DNA of 64,000 bases from Lamellibrachia satsuma (Eukaryota; Annelida; Polychaeta; Sabellida; Siboglinidae). Position 1 is the stretch's first letter, and every line of letters starts with the position of its first letter. Shown piece after piece: positions 1-10,500 of the stretch. A program made the position numbers and the translations under genes. The notes beneath the pieces are model-generated. The model saw nothing but the letters and a program-made list of their open reading frames with translations. It searched no databases and was not told the DNA's origin. The DNA is taken from contig BSQZ01000039.1 of NCBI GenBank assembly GCA_033239005.1, forward strand, positions 4,733,316 to 4,797,315, given 5' to 3'.

Positions 1-260
1 GTTTAGTGGGATCACAGTAAATAGATGATACGAATAAAGCTGGTTTGAAGATCGAATCACACATAGTCTTTACTATAAAAACATTGTCAGCGTTTGTAAG
101 AAATTGAGGATTTCCAAAAGGACTGTTTTAAAGGATGGATTGGCGAAATATGACATTAGTGCCGGGTGATTGTTTGTGGTGTTGACGTTCAGTTCAATAT
201 TTCCTAGCATGTAATAAGAAAAAAATAAGAAAAAAATCAACTGACACTTTAGCTGGCCCA
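1..260 (+). repeat. Dispersed repeat, copy 1
   Basis: This stretch matches 16030-16240 in the same orientation with scattered mismatches. Shared words include AAATAAAGCTGGTT-like, GGATTTCCAAAAG, AAAGGATGGATTGGC and CAATATTTCCTAGCATG. No open coding frame is seen in either copy. It is probably an old interspersed repeat of unknown class cut by the window edge. Confidence 0.6.
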
Positions 261-269
261 GTTAGCCTA

Positions 270-860
270 AAGGTGCAGCATCAATTAGATTTTTTGTGTT
301 GTCTCATTTCAAATTAATTTTGTGAAAATTCAAACCTACCTAGTATGCACTGCAGCATGCTAGCATGTTTTTCGCCCTAGATGAAATTTCATAACTTTGT
401 TATATGATCCACGAGAGGATGGAAGTCATGCCCATGATCAGCCTTGACCCCGTAAAGTGTTTACCGTTTTGGATATTTTGAGCCTTACCAGATATAATGA
501 TTAAAGTCCATTCTTTTGATGGTTTGAAAAAATATGCACTTTTCAATTAAGCCGACTGTGGATATTACTTAAACTATTCGCACACTACATATTAGGACAT
601 CAACGAACTGGATTCGCGATAGGCTAAAACAGTTGAGGATGGAGTTTTGACCATCTGAAGTAATACAATAACGTGATTCACTAATGATGTCAGGCTTTTT
701 TCAAAATATTGATGCAGAAACTTGAAATAATGCGATGTGAAAGTTTGAAGCGAGAGGCAGCAAGACAAGATGGCAGACACGTACCACGTGTGTTTTGTCA
801 TTATGACTCATTCGCTACTTAAAGTCTGGTAATTCATGTAAATTTATTCGAGAAGGTCAA
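270..860 (+). repeat. Dispersed repeat family, AT-rich, copy 1
   Basis: Parts recur at 9715-10290, 19727-19872 plus 21001-21070, 27600-27760 and 52800-52895. The best conserved 3' words are TATTACTTAAACTATTC, CGAACTGGATTCGCGA and GGCTAAA. The unit around 340-366 (CTAGTATGCACTGCAGCATG) is the single-copy form of the 26-bp minisatellite at 9768-10081. No protein is encoded; the family is unclassified. Confidence 0.5.
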
Positions 861-1039
861 TCACGGAGCTTTCCAATCGTACATCATTTTCCTTTTATAG
901 ACACTGTGAATAAATACATAAATTTATGAGCATAGTAAAATTGCCAAATTTGGGCACCAACTATATCACAAGTTTTCTAAGCTATATTCTCATTAGTTAT
1001 TTTTATGTAGTCATTAATAAATATTTAACAAAATTTAAC

Positions 1040-2600
1040 AAGATTGCCATCAAAGGCCCAGATGGCAAGTGGACAAGGACATTTTTAATCTATGTGTAAT
1101 CTGCCCTCCTGAGATATGTGTCAACCTTTTTTTAAACATATTCACACTGCTAGCAGTTACACAATCTGTAGACAATTTGTTCCATTCATTGATTGTCCTC
1201 TGTCTGTGAGAATGAGTACTTCCTGATATCCAATCTACACTGATCTTTTACTAATGTTACCTCATGTCCTCTAGTTCTATTATCTTTGTTGAGTGGGGGG
1301 AAATATTTCTATCAATATTTTCATACCCATTCAGTATCTTAAAAACTTCAATTTTATCTCCTCTTAACCACCTTGTCACTAGGGTTGTTAAACCACATTT
1401 ACGCGTTCTTCGTAACTAAGATCTCTCAGTTCTAGAATAATTTTAGTTGCTCACCTCTATATTCTTTCAAGCGTATCTATATCCTTACGATATGGTCTCC
1501 AAGCTTGTATACAGTACTCTAAATGAGGCCTAACTATTGCTTTATACAGAAGCATAATTAGTTTTTTTTTTTTTGTTATATTTCTCCTAATCAACCCTAG
1601 AATTTGATTACCCTTTGAAGCTGCAATACCACATTGCTCTGAAACTCTCATATCAGCACTTATTGTAACTCCTTTGTAAGTCCTTTTCTTTTATAGTAGT
1701 ACCTAAAACAGTATCTCCCATTTTATAGTTTACATCCAAGTTCCCATGACCTGTATATAGGTATTTACAATTGAATAACATCTACCATTTCTCAGACCAT
1801 TTAACTAATTTGTCTAGATCGTTTTGTAAATGTTGATCACCAGTATTGTTAACCCTGCTAAATACTTTTGTGTCATCCGCAAATTTCAGTACGCTGTTTA
1901 TTATATTATCGTCCAAGTCATTGTTATATATATTTATTAAGAATAATATAAAGGTCCTAATACTGATCCTTGTGGTACGCCACTCAAAACTGATTTCCAG
2001 TTTGAAACCTCCCGACTGTTCTACTACAACACGCTATCTTCTGTCAGTCAGCCATTGTTCTATCCAGTTTATTATCCCTGATATCATAGGCTTTTAATTT
2101 AAGTAGTAATCTTTCATGTGGCACTTTGTCAAAAGCTTTCTGAAAATCTAAGTATATAATATCTACCGGTGATCCCTCGTCTATCCACTTAGTGATTTCT
2201 TTAAAAAAAACATTTGTTAAGCATGACCTCGCTTTTATGAATCCATGTTGAGGTAGATTTAATAATTTATGCCTAACAAGGAAGTTCACCATATGGTCTT
2301 TAATTAACCTTTCTTATAGTTTACAAATCACTGATGTTAAACTCACTGGTCTGTAATTCTCTGACTTATTTCTTCAAACCTTTGTAAATAATGGTATGAT
2401 GTTTGCTTCTTTCCAATTCAGGTGATTTATTGTCCTTCATTGCCTTTATTTTCTTAGCTACCATTTCAGGAGTTACAATTAACTGCCCTAAATAGTCCGA
2501 TTTAGCCTCCTGAAATTTAACATCTGGAACTGGTAATGAACTAACATCCTCTGTTAAACACTGAACTGAAGTATCCATTTAGGTTTCCTGCCATTAAAAA
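1040..2600 (-). pseudogene. Reverse transcriptase remnant of CR1-like LINE copy A
   Basis: Minus-strand fragments show RT landmarks in order: MKDNKSPE (2440-2410), SQHGFIKARSCLT near 2250, IYLDFQKAFDKVPHERL (2150-2110, the RT motif A aspartate), KFADDTKVF (1894-1866, the FADD form of the catalytic motif), then IVRPHLEYCIQAWRPY (1540-1490) and the terminal NEWNKL block. The pieces lie in different frames, so no active enzyme is made. Family assignment to the CR1 clade rests on the esterase ORF1, motif spelling and terminal repeats. Confidence 0.8.
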
Positions 2601-2859
2601 ACCTTGTGATATTATATTTCCAGCACTGTCTTCTAGAGGTCCGACCTTGTGTACATTTTGTTTACTCCTGATATATGCATAAGAACTCATGCTGTCATTT
2701 TTTTTATTATATACATATTTTTGCTCATAGGTTCTTAGCTTAGATTATCTAATTTCATTCTAGCTGCATTAAGTGCTTCTTTGTAATTTGTGTAGTCTTC
2801 ATCCTTTCTGGTATGCCTACAAACTCTCCACATAGTTTGCTTGTGTTGAGTAAGGAAGC

Positions 2860-3260
2860 TATCCTTAATTAAAAGTAGAAACTGTTGGTTCTCACCCCCT
2901 GTGCTCTCTACCAATTTCCATTGTATGTATCCGTGGTTGAAATTCCCCTTTACTCACTTCCTTTATAGCATTTTGTATTTTTGTGTTATCCTCTTCATTT
3001 ATGTTTGGACTTTGGTAAACTAATCCAATAGTTAATGTTGAATTTCCTGTAACTATATTGCACCAAACAGCTTCATTGCTATTTGCTTCCTTTTCTAATT
3101 TTATTTCGTAAGCCTTTTTGATGATTTGAAAAAATATGCACTTTTTAATTAAGCCAACTGTGGATATTACTTAAACTTAGATTCTTTAATATATAAAATA
3201 ACTACCCCTCCCCTTCTTCTTAGTTGATCTCTCCTAAACATTACCTATCCTGTCAGTCCT
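2860..3260 (-). pseudogene. Endonuclease (APE-type) remnant of LINE copy A
   Basis: By comparison with the better preserved copy at 4982-5529, this stretch encodes the apurinic-like endonuclease segment (ERSTKKKGRG..., the YHSPN-like region near 3030, GNFNHGYIQW near 2940). It is frame-broken and interrupted at 3118-3177 by about 60 bp that matches 516-573, so the catalytic domain is destroyed. Confidence 0.65.
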
Positions 3261-3428
3261 AATTCAGCATCTGATATGTCTTTGTTGGCCTATTATTCGG
3301 TTATACCAGTTATGTGAGAGTCAGTATCTTCTACCATAATGTTTAATTTGTTTTTCTTATTTACTTGCTCCTTGCATTTAAACACATGCATTTATAATCA
3401 GCTTCAAAGATGTTTTCTGGACATTTTG

Positions 3429-3963
3429 TTACTTGTTTGTGTGCACTAGTGGCCTCTTGTCCTGTTTGAGGCACCTCTGCACTTCTATTTTAAATAACGT
3501 TTGCGGCCATATTTTTATGCTTCCAATGCAACTATCGACTGCTGCTGATAGTTCATCATCAAACACTGCCTCACCCTTTCCACTAAGATGAAGCCCATCT
3601 TTCATGTGCATATCAGCCCTCCCAACAAAGCTTCCCCACAAATCCAACTTCCTCTTCCCTACATAGTTGCTGAACTAACGTGTTAATTGCCATCCTCCGA
3701 TAATTTTGATATCCCTGACCCCTGCTTCCCATTACCGGTAGAATCCATGACAGAATTATCTGCTCAACCCATTTCTGCTTAGCTTTTCTAACTAACTGCC
3801 TGTACTTCCTAACCATGGCAGTTGTACCCTCCCTCTCTGCATTGTTAGTCCCAAGGTATACTAAAATAGAACCTCCCTTGCCCAGACCCACAATTTTTTC
3901 CACCCTCTCTGTGATAGCCTCTATTTTTGCCCCTGGAAAGCAAACCTCCACGTCATCCCCCAT
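3429..3963 (-). pseudogene. LINE ORF1 esterase (SGNH) remnant, copy A
   Basis: Two overlapping minus-strand frames (3963-3613 and 3647-3429) together give an SGNH-hydrolase-like domain: a CFPGAKIEAI block, YLGTNN (block III G-x-N), a GYQNYRRMAINTLVQ region and KDGLHLSGKG (block V D-x-x-H). CR1-clade LINEs commonly carry such an esterase after a PHD-like finger in ORF1. The split into two frames marks a frameshift; the PHD part is missing from this copy. Confidence 0.75.
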
Positions 3964-4086
3964 GTTTAATGCTCTCTCAGTCTTTTAACAAGATTGCCAT
4001 CCCAAACAAGATCCAGATGGCAAGTGGACAAGGAAGCCATTGACTTATCGAGAGTCCAACAAGTTTATCATCTATGTGTAACCCGG

Positions 4087-4700
4087 TTAGACATGACCTT
4101 GCTTTTAGGAACCCATGTTGAGATGTATTTATTAATTTATGTTTTACAAGGAATTCCACCGTGTGGTCTCTAATCAATGTTTCGAGTAATTTACATACAA
4201 CTGATGTTTTAAACTCACTGGTCTGTAATTTTCTGGCTTGTTCCTCGATCCCTTCTTAAATAGTGGCGTAATGTTTGCTTCTTTCCATTCTAGTGACAAG
4301 TTAAACACTTTTGCAAGTGGTGTACTAATTTGCTCAACAATTTCCTTAAGCAGTTTTGGTGGTATCCCATCAACTCCAGGTGATTTATTATCTTTCATCT
4401 TCTTAAATTTCTATGCTATCATTTCAGGAGTTACAAATAACTGCCCTAAATGTTCTGATTTATTGCCCTCAAATTTAGTAAATGGAACTGGAAGTGAGCT
4501 GATATCTTCTGTGGTAAAAACTGAGCTGAAATACTCATTCAGGACCTCTGCCATTTGAAACCCATTTGAAATTTTGTTTCCCCTGTTGTTTTCCAGGGGT
4601 CTGACCTTATCTCGAACTTTCTGTTTACTCCTTACATAAGCATAGAAACTCTTGCTGTCATTTTTTTTATTACCTGCCAATTTTTTTCAAAGGTTCTTTT
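4087..4700 (-). pseudogene. Reverse transcriptase N-terminal remnant, LINE copy B
   Basis: Minus-strand frames give KNDSKSFYAYVRSKQKVRD (upstream linker), then KDNKSPGVDGIPPKLLKE and ANITPLFKKGSRNKPENYRPVSL, both hallmark LINE RT fingers motifs, then SQHGFLKARSCLTG. The catalytic palm (YLDFQKAFD and FADD motifs seen in copy A) is deleted, so this fragment cannot be an active polymerase. Confidence 0.85.
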
Positions 4701-4981
4701 AGATTTTCTAATTTCAATTGTAGCTAGGTTAAGTGCCTCTTTGTAGTTTGTGTAGTCTTCACCATTTCCAGTGTGTTTATATATCCTCCAAAGCATCTGT
4801 TTTTTTAATAGCCTCTTTTGATAGGTGTTTCTTCCTGGACCTTTTCCTTTGTTTTCTTAATGGAAAAAATTTCTCAGTAATGCCCTCAATCTCATATTTC
4901 AAACAAATCTAGCATTCTGTTGCTGTCTTGTTCATCAGCAAGTTATTCCCATGTATACTTACCAGATATGTTCTCATCTCT

Positions 4982-5529
4982 TTATATTTTCCTTTGTTGA
5001 AGTTCCTCCTCCATTGTTTTTTTATATGTATTCCCTGTTTTTACTTTTATATTAAAATGGATTTGGTTATGGTCACTTGAACCCAAAGGTCCGTGTACTT
5101 TAACATTGTCAATTAATTCATTTTGTGAAGACAAAATTAAATCTAACACATTTCTACCTCTGGTTCCAAGACATGTTGAATAAGGAAACAATCCTGTGTT
5201 AGAAGTAGAAACTGATGGTCGTCACCTCCAGCACTCTCTAATGATCCCCATTGTATATGGCCATGGTTAAAATCACCCATTATAACACATTCTCCCTTGC
5301 TCACCTCCCTTATCGCCTTTTGTAATTTTACATCTTCCTCTTGTCCTATGTTAGGACTATGATAAACTACTCCTAGTGTTAATGTTGAGTTCCTGCTAAC
5401 TATGTTACACCAAATTGCTTCCTCACAATCTGCTTCACTTTTCAGTGTTACTTCATATGCTTGGATAGATTCTTTAATATATAAAATTACTCCACCTCCC
5501 CTTCTTTCTCGTCTATCCTTCCTAAACAT
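4982..5529 (-). pseudogene. APE-type endonuclease remnant, LINE copy B
   Basis: Two minus-strand frames overlap near 5170. The first reads RRGGGVILYIKES, TLGVVYHSPN and VIMGDFNHGHIQWG (the GDFN catalytic block); the second reads RGRNVLDLILSSQNELID and GPLGSSDHNQIHF (the SDH catalytic block). Order and spacing match exonuclease-endonuclease-phosphatase domains of CR1-clade LINEs. The frame change between the blocks shows decay. Confidence 0.85.
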
Positions 5530-5781
5530 TACATAGCCTGTCAGTGCTAACTCGTCATCTACTGTATCTTTATCTGCCCATGATTCTGTGATGCATGCCT
5601 GTTACATGAGGATCAGTATCTACTACCGTAATGTCTAACTCACTTTTTTATTTACTATTCTCCTGGCATTTAAGCATACACATTTAAGTTCATTGTCTGA
5701 AATTATTGGTGAACATTTCTTTGGATGTGTATTTGTAGTAGTACTCCTTTGAGTGTTCTCTGTCAGTCCCCCCCCGCGCAT

Positions 5782-6861
5782 CTAGTTTAAATAATTTATG
5801 GTACCTGTGCCCTCATCAACAACCCTGACAAACTCACACCCAAGAACTGCAGCATCCTTCCCTGTCAGATGAAGTACATCTCTCATGAAAAAGTCATCTC
5901 TTCCCACAAAGTTTAACCACATGTCTATGAAGCCTACTCCATCCTCCATACATACCTTCTGTACTTGTGTGTTGATCCCCATCCTCCTATAGTTCCTATA
6001 TTCCTCACCCCTGCTTCCCATTGTTGGTAATATCCCCGACAATACAATCTGTCCAATTCGTGCCTCTAAGTGTCTTGATCAACCTCCTGTACTTACCAAC
6101 GATGGCCGACGTTCCCTCCTTCTCGGCATTGTTCGTTCCTACATGCACGAGAACAGCACCTCCCGTGCTACCACCCATGACTTGTCCTGCCTTCTCTGCT
6201 ATATCCTCTATTTTTGCCCCTGGTAGGCATACTGTTATGTCATCTCCTCCGTTTACAATTTTATCCACTTTCCTATATGATACCCGGGCTTTCCTCGCCT
6301 TCCCCTGTGATACTACATCAGCAAAGCTCCTTTCCTGTCGCACACTATGCCCCCTTTCTCTTCTATCATTAACCTTTACTGTCTTACCACCTGGCAATCC
6401 CTCTCCACTCATCCGCTTACCTTTCTTTTGTTGCATACTCTGCCTCCTGTCATCTTTCTTCTTCTTACCAGCTTTCTCCCTCACATTGCCACTGCTCTCC
6501 TTGTTCTCACCACCTCTATTCTCGTTTTTACTACCTCTGCTCTCCTCGTTCTCACCGCCTCTGCTCTCCTCTGTCTCACCACCTCTGCTCTCATCATTCT
6601 CACCACTTCTGCTCTCATCATTCTCACCACCTCTGCTCTCTTCTTTCTCACCCTGCCCTGTCATCATCAAAATCATATGCCTTAACTCACTTACCTGCTC
6701 CTGCTGACATTTCACTGTCATACACCCCCCACACACGAAATGAAAATCATCTGCCTGCACCTCTGCCCACGAATTTGCACAACCGGATTTTGCAAAGTCT
6801 GTCGCAGCTAGAGCATGTAAAATTACGTTTCGGCTTTACTTGGCGTTTGCACGGCGCCATG
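5782..6861 (-). pseudogene. LINE ORF1: PHD-like finger plus SGNH esterase, copy B
   Basis: The likely ORF1 start is the ATG at 6861-6859 (MAPCKRQVKPKR). It leads into a cysteine finger, FTCSSCDRLCK...C, which reaches its last pair (FHFVCGGC) only after a one-base frame change near 6785. A low-complexity linker follows, with repeated ESRGGEN/DESRGGE units (6640-6520), then basic KAGKKKKDDRR. The esterase part has CLPGAKIEDIAEKAG, VHVGTNNAEKEG (block III) and RDVLHLTGKD (block V). A second frame change lies near 6020. I see no GDS block I motif where expected (around 6310-6270), so the catalytic serine seems lost. Confidence 0.75.
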
Positions 6862-7349
6862 TTAGATATTCAATTTATATTTATTTATAATCAGTTATGT
6901 TTACAATTTATACTAGGTAGTCTTCACAAAGACTGTTTTTGTGTTCTAATACACACTTTATGCTATTTTACTTAGGTCTTAATCTTCCTAACTATCGAAT
7001 CCCCAACAAACACCCTCTCTTTCCTCCTCACCCCCTCTATCACTACCTCAGAGTAGCTCTTGCATCGTATCCCATCAGACAGAAAGAAGAATCAATCAGC
7101 TTTCGATTGACTCTATTTGTTCCCGTGTCAGAGGCTAATGACGGAAAGGAAATTTTTTAGTCAAAAGTACTGAATTTTTTACTGGCTGCTATGCAAAAGC
7201 TGTCATGAGGAAATTTGGCAACAGCCGCTATGAGGAAAGTTTCAAGGGTTAAATCGTGAATTCCATTTTAGATTGGTAAATCCGTCCATTTTCCTTGAAC
7301 GCAGAAAATCATTGGCCCTATGTAGCAATACTGACGGCGTGTTTTCCAG
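6862..7349. other. Intronic stretch without recognised features
   Basis: AT-rich sequence between the LINE ORF1 start and the first recognisable exon. No coding signal, tandem repeat or inverted repeat stands out. Upstream exons of the moonraker-like gene are not visible here and are probably outside the window. Confidence 0.4.
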
Positions 7350-7513
7350 ATCCACCACGGCGCTTCCTGATGGAAGAACCCTGCGAACGCCAAAAGCGTC
7401 TAATTCGAATCGAAGAACAGAAGACCCGGTCAACGCGTATCCTATACACTCTAAGTCAAAAGCTGCGCGAGATTGACCACGCTCTCACCAAGCGCCCCAA
7501 GCCAGCCAAGAAG
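7350..7513 (+). CDS. Moonraker-like exon 1 (first in window)
   Basis: The acceptor is GTGTTTTCCAG; the exon opens with two bases of a split codon and ends phase 0 at AAG before GTCCGT, a weak donor. It encodes PPRRFLMEEPCERQ, then a charged helix RLIRIEEQKTRSTRILYTLS and a lysine-rich end KRPKPAKK. The helix is amphipathic and likely coiled coil. Confidence 0.7.
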
Positions 7514-10500
7514 GTCCGTCCATCATTTTCTTGTGCCTTTTATTTTATTATTCTTCCCGGTTACTTCTGGGTTTTTCTCTGTAAACCGATTATTGTTTGT
7601 TGTTGCATTATTTTTATAGGTAAAAAATGTATGTTTTTTGGACTGGTATACAACATGTCAATATTTAGCATTACTGTCGAGCTGATGTGTACAAGTTTCA
7701 ATTTGGATGGTAACTTCTGCTGAACATATTGTTTAGTGATGTTGTATTAATGTAATTTATGTGATGTTCTGGTGGGTGTCTGAGAATGTACATTACTGCA
7801 TAAAATGTATAATATTGCATAAAATGTATAATAGTGTATAACACTACATTTTTATTTTCTTGTGTTTGGCATTAGTTATCAGTGACACTGTGGAGATACA
7901 TAAACACAGGTGTATGGAAGTGGTTTAGAAGTTACTGTCGTGTGTGCGCATGTGCGTGCACATGCTGAGGCACTGCACTGTGGTGTTGTTACAGGATAAC
8001 CTCCTACGCCAGTTGGCTGCTATCAGTCGCTCCTCCATCCGCGCACTCAACGAGTTTGTGCAACACCTTCGTGACTTCAACCTCGCAGAGGGCATGCCAC
8101 GGATGTACGACAACCTCGTTGTTCTGCTCAGTCAGATCATCGAGTGCTTTGAACGCCTCGATCCGCACAGTATGTGCCCCACGGACAGTGTGAGTGCACG
8201 TTATCAATGTTTTTTTTTTAAATTTAACCCCTCTTCTTTCTTCCCCTTCATTCCTTGCGGGGCATGGTCCACGTCACTTAGTTTGCTCTGCTGTCTAGAT
8301 GAGTCGTCTCAGTCCATTGCAATCTTCTGCCATTCCCTCCCACTCTTGGCTGTTCACCTCTGCCCTTTTGAGATCTATCTTAACACCCTCCATCTTAATC
8401 TTGGTCTTCCTCTTCTCCTTCTAACACCCATTTCTGTTTCCCATGCCCTCTTTGTCAATCTTTCCTCACTCATTCTGCCAACTACAGTCTATTCCTAACT
8501 CCCTTCATTCTCAGGTGTTTCTTAATTCCGATCTCTTCTCTCAAGTCCTCCCATCTTCCTTCTGTCGTCTTGTTCAACGCACGGTGCAATGACTGCTTTC
8601 CATACGAACCAGTGAGGATGTAGTTTCTCTGTGCGTCAGGCTAAATAGTGGTAGATTGCGAGATTGACTAACGAGAAGACCGCAGTTATGAATATCTTGT
8701 TGCTGTTTCAAACTCAAACATGATTAATTCCATGTTGCCCCAGTTTTCTCAGCTGTATAAATTAGTACCAGGTGATAGACGATGGTACAGTTATGTGAAC
8801 AAATACTTTTCATGCGTTATTTCAAATATTATGAATTTGAATTAATAAGAGTAATGTAGCATGGCTTCCTGCTTACTTGTAGAAATCGATTGAAGCGACG
8901 GACAAGGTGAACCCGCCAAAAGGGGAAGGGGACCAACCAACTTCACATGACTTGGTCCAGAACAACGTATCCCGTCCACAGAAAGGTAGGCAGAAGGCAG
9001 ACTCTGTGTTGTAGTTAGTGCAAGGTACTATCTGCCAGGGTACTGTCTGCCAAGGTATTGTCTGCCAAGGTATTGTCTGCCAAGGTACTGTCTGCCAAGG
9101 TATTGCCTGCCATGGTACTGTCTGTCATGATACTGTCTGTCATGGTACTGTCTGCCAAGGTATTGTCTGCCATGGTACTGTCTGCCGAGGTACTGTCTGC
9201 CAAGGTATTGTCTGCCATGGTACTGTCTTTCATGGTATTGTCTGCCATGGTACTGTTTGCCAAGGTACTGTCTGCCATGGTACTGTCTGCCATGGTACTG
9301 TCTGCCAAGGTACTGTCTGCCATGGTACTGTCTGTCGTGGTACTGTCTGCCATGGTACTGTCTGCCAAGGTATTGTCTGCCATGGTACTGTCTGCCGATG
9401 TACTGTCTGCCAAGGTACTGTCTGCCGAGGTACTGTTTGCCGAGGTACTGTCTGCCAAGGTACTGTCTGTCATGGTACTGTCTGCCAAGGTATTGTCTGC
9501 CAAGGTACTGTCTGCCATGGTACTGTCTGCCAAGGTATTGTCTGCCATGGTACTGTCTGCCAAGGTACTGTCTGCCATGGTACTGTATGCCATGGCACTG
9601 TCTGCCATGGTACTGTCTGCCAAGGTGCTGTCTGCCATGGTACTGTCTGCCATGGTACTATTTTGATGGTTTCTTGAAATTGTAATTTTGAATTTAAACT
9701 GTATGGTCCATTCTCAGTTTAATTTGTTGTCTCATTTCAGATTCATTTCATGAAAAAATGGAAACTAACTAGTATCCACTATGACATGCTAGCTCTAGTA
9801 TCTACTATGACATGCTAACTCTAGTATCCACTATGACATGTTAGCTCTAGTATCCACTATGACATGCTAGCTCTAGTATCCACTATGACAAGCTAGCTCT
9901 AGTATCCACTATGATATGCTAGCTCTAGTATCCACTATCACATGCTAGCTTTAGTATCTACTATGACATGCTAACTCTAGTATCCACTATGACATGCTAG
10001 CTCTAGTATCCACTATGACAAGCTAGTTCTAGTATCCACTACGACATGCTAGCTCTGGTATCTACTGTGACATGCTAGCTCATTTGTGCAAACTTGGTGA
10101 CATTTTGTGAAATCATTGGACAAACTATTGAATTATTTTTGACTGGAGTCAATTCTGTCGATGAGTTTCACAAAAGTAAGTGCTCGTCTGTTAAATCAAC
10201 TGCGCATATTATTTAAGCTATTCACACAGTACAGATTTAACTATCAACGAATCTGATTTGCGATGTGCTAAATCAGTAGACGCTTTCCGAAATAACCAGT
10301 GGGGCCTCTGATACAAGTTACGCAGATCGCTACGCAGTACTAAAAACGCATCGCATAAAATCGCGAACCATATTTGGCGGTAATAAAATATCCGTGTGCT
10401 AGTTTGTACCTAATCATATATAGGTATTAACTACCAAACAAAACCTTCGTCTCATCATTACGGCATGCAAAGTTGCGTCAAGTTTCCGGTCTGTTTAATA

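Larger units (their letters stand above)
1030..3985 (-). mobile_element. CR1-like LINE, 5'-truncated degenerate copy A
   Basis: Read on the minus strand the order is SGNH/GDSL esterase (3963-3429), endonuclease (about 3260-2860), reverse transcriptase (about 2600-1460) and a C-terminal tail with RTINEWNKL at about 1200-1170. The 3' end near 1030 carries a short terminal repeat of the TTGTTAAAT type, as CR1-clade elements do. Frames are broken by many stops and shifts, so the copy is dead. It abuts the 3' end of copy B exactly, so B either inserted into A or the two lie in tandem. Confidence 0.8.
3986..6861 (-). mobile_element. CR1-like LINE, degenerate copy B with internal deletion
   Basis: On the minus strand: ORF1 with PHD-like finger and esterase (6861-5782), endonuclease (5529-4982), N-terminal RT (4700-4087), then directly the 3' tail (4082-3986). 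Relative to copy A about 1.1 kb of RT, from just after KARSCLT to the tail, is absent. The 3' end again carries the CAAGATTGCC...CCAGATGGCAAGTGG sequence read from the plus strand, shared with copy A and with 45594-45660. The copy is inactive. Confidence 0.8.

Noticed and set aside
6021..6707. 228-codon plus-strand ORF rich in Ser/Pro/Leu
   Set aside because: Antisense shadow of the LINE ORF1 linker, which has recognisable esterase and finger motifs on the minus strand.
9012..9685. Several long ORFs on both strands (about 140 to 220 codons)
   Set aside because: The 15-bp period keeps frames open automatically; pentapeptide repeats on both strands, intronic location and no signal or domain argue against a gene.
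9012..10081. CRISPR-like look of regular short repeats
   Set aside because: The repeats are directly tandem without unique spacers, in an intron-containing eukaryotic setting.
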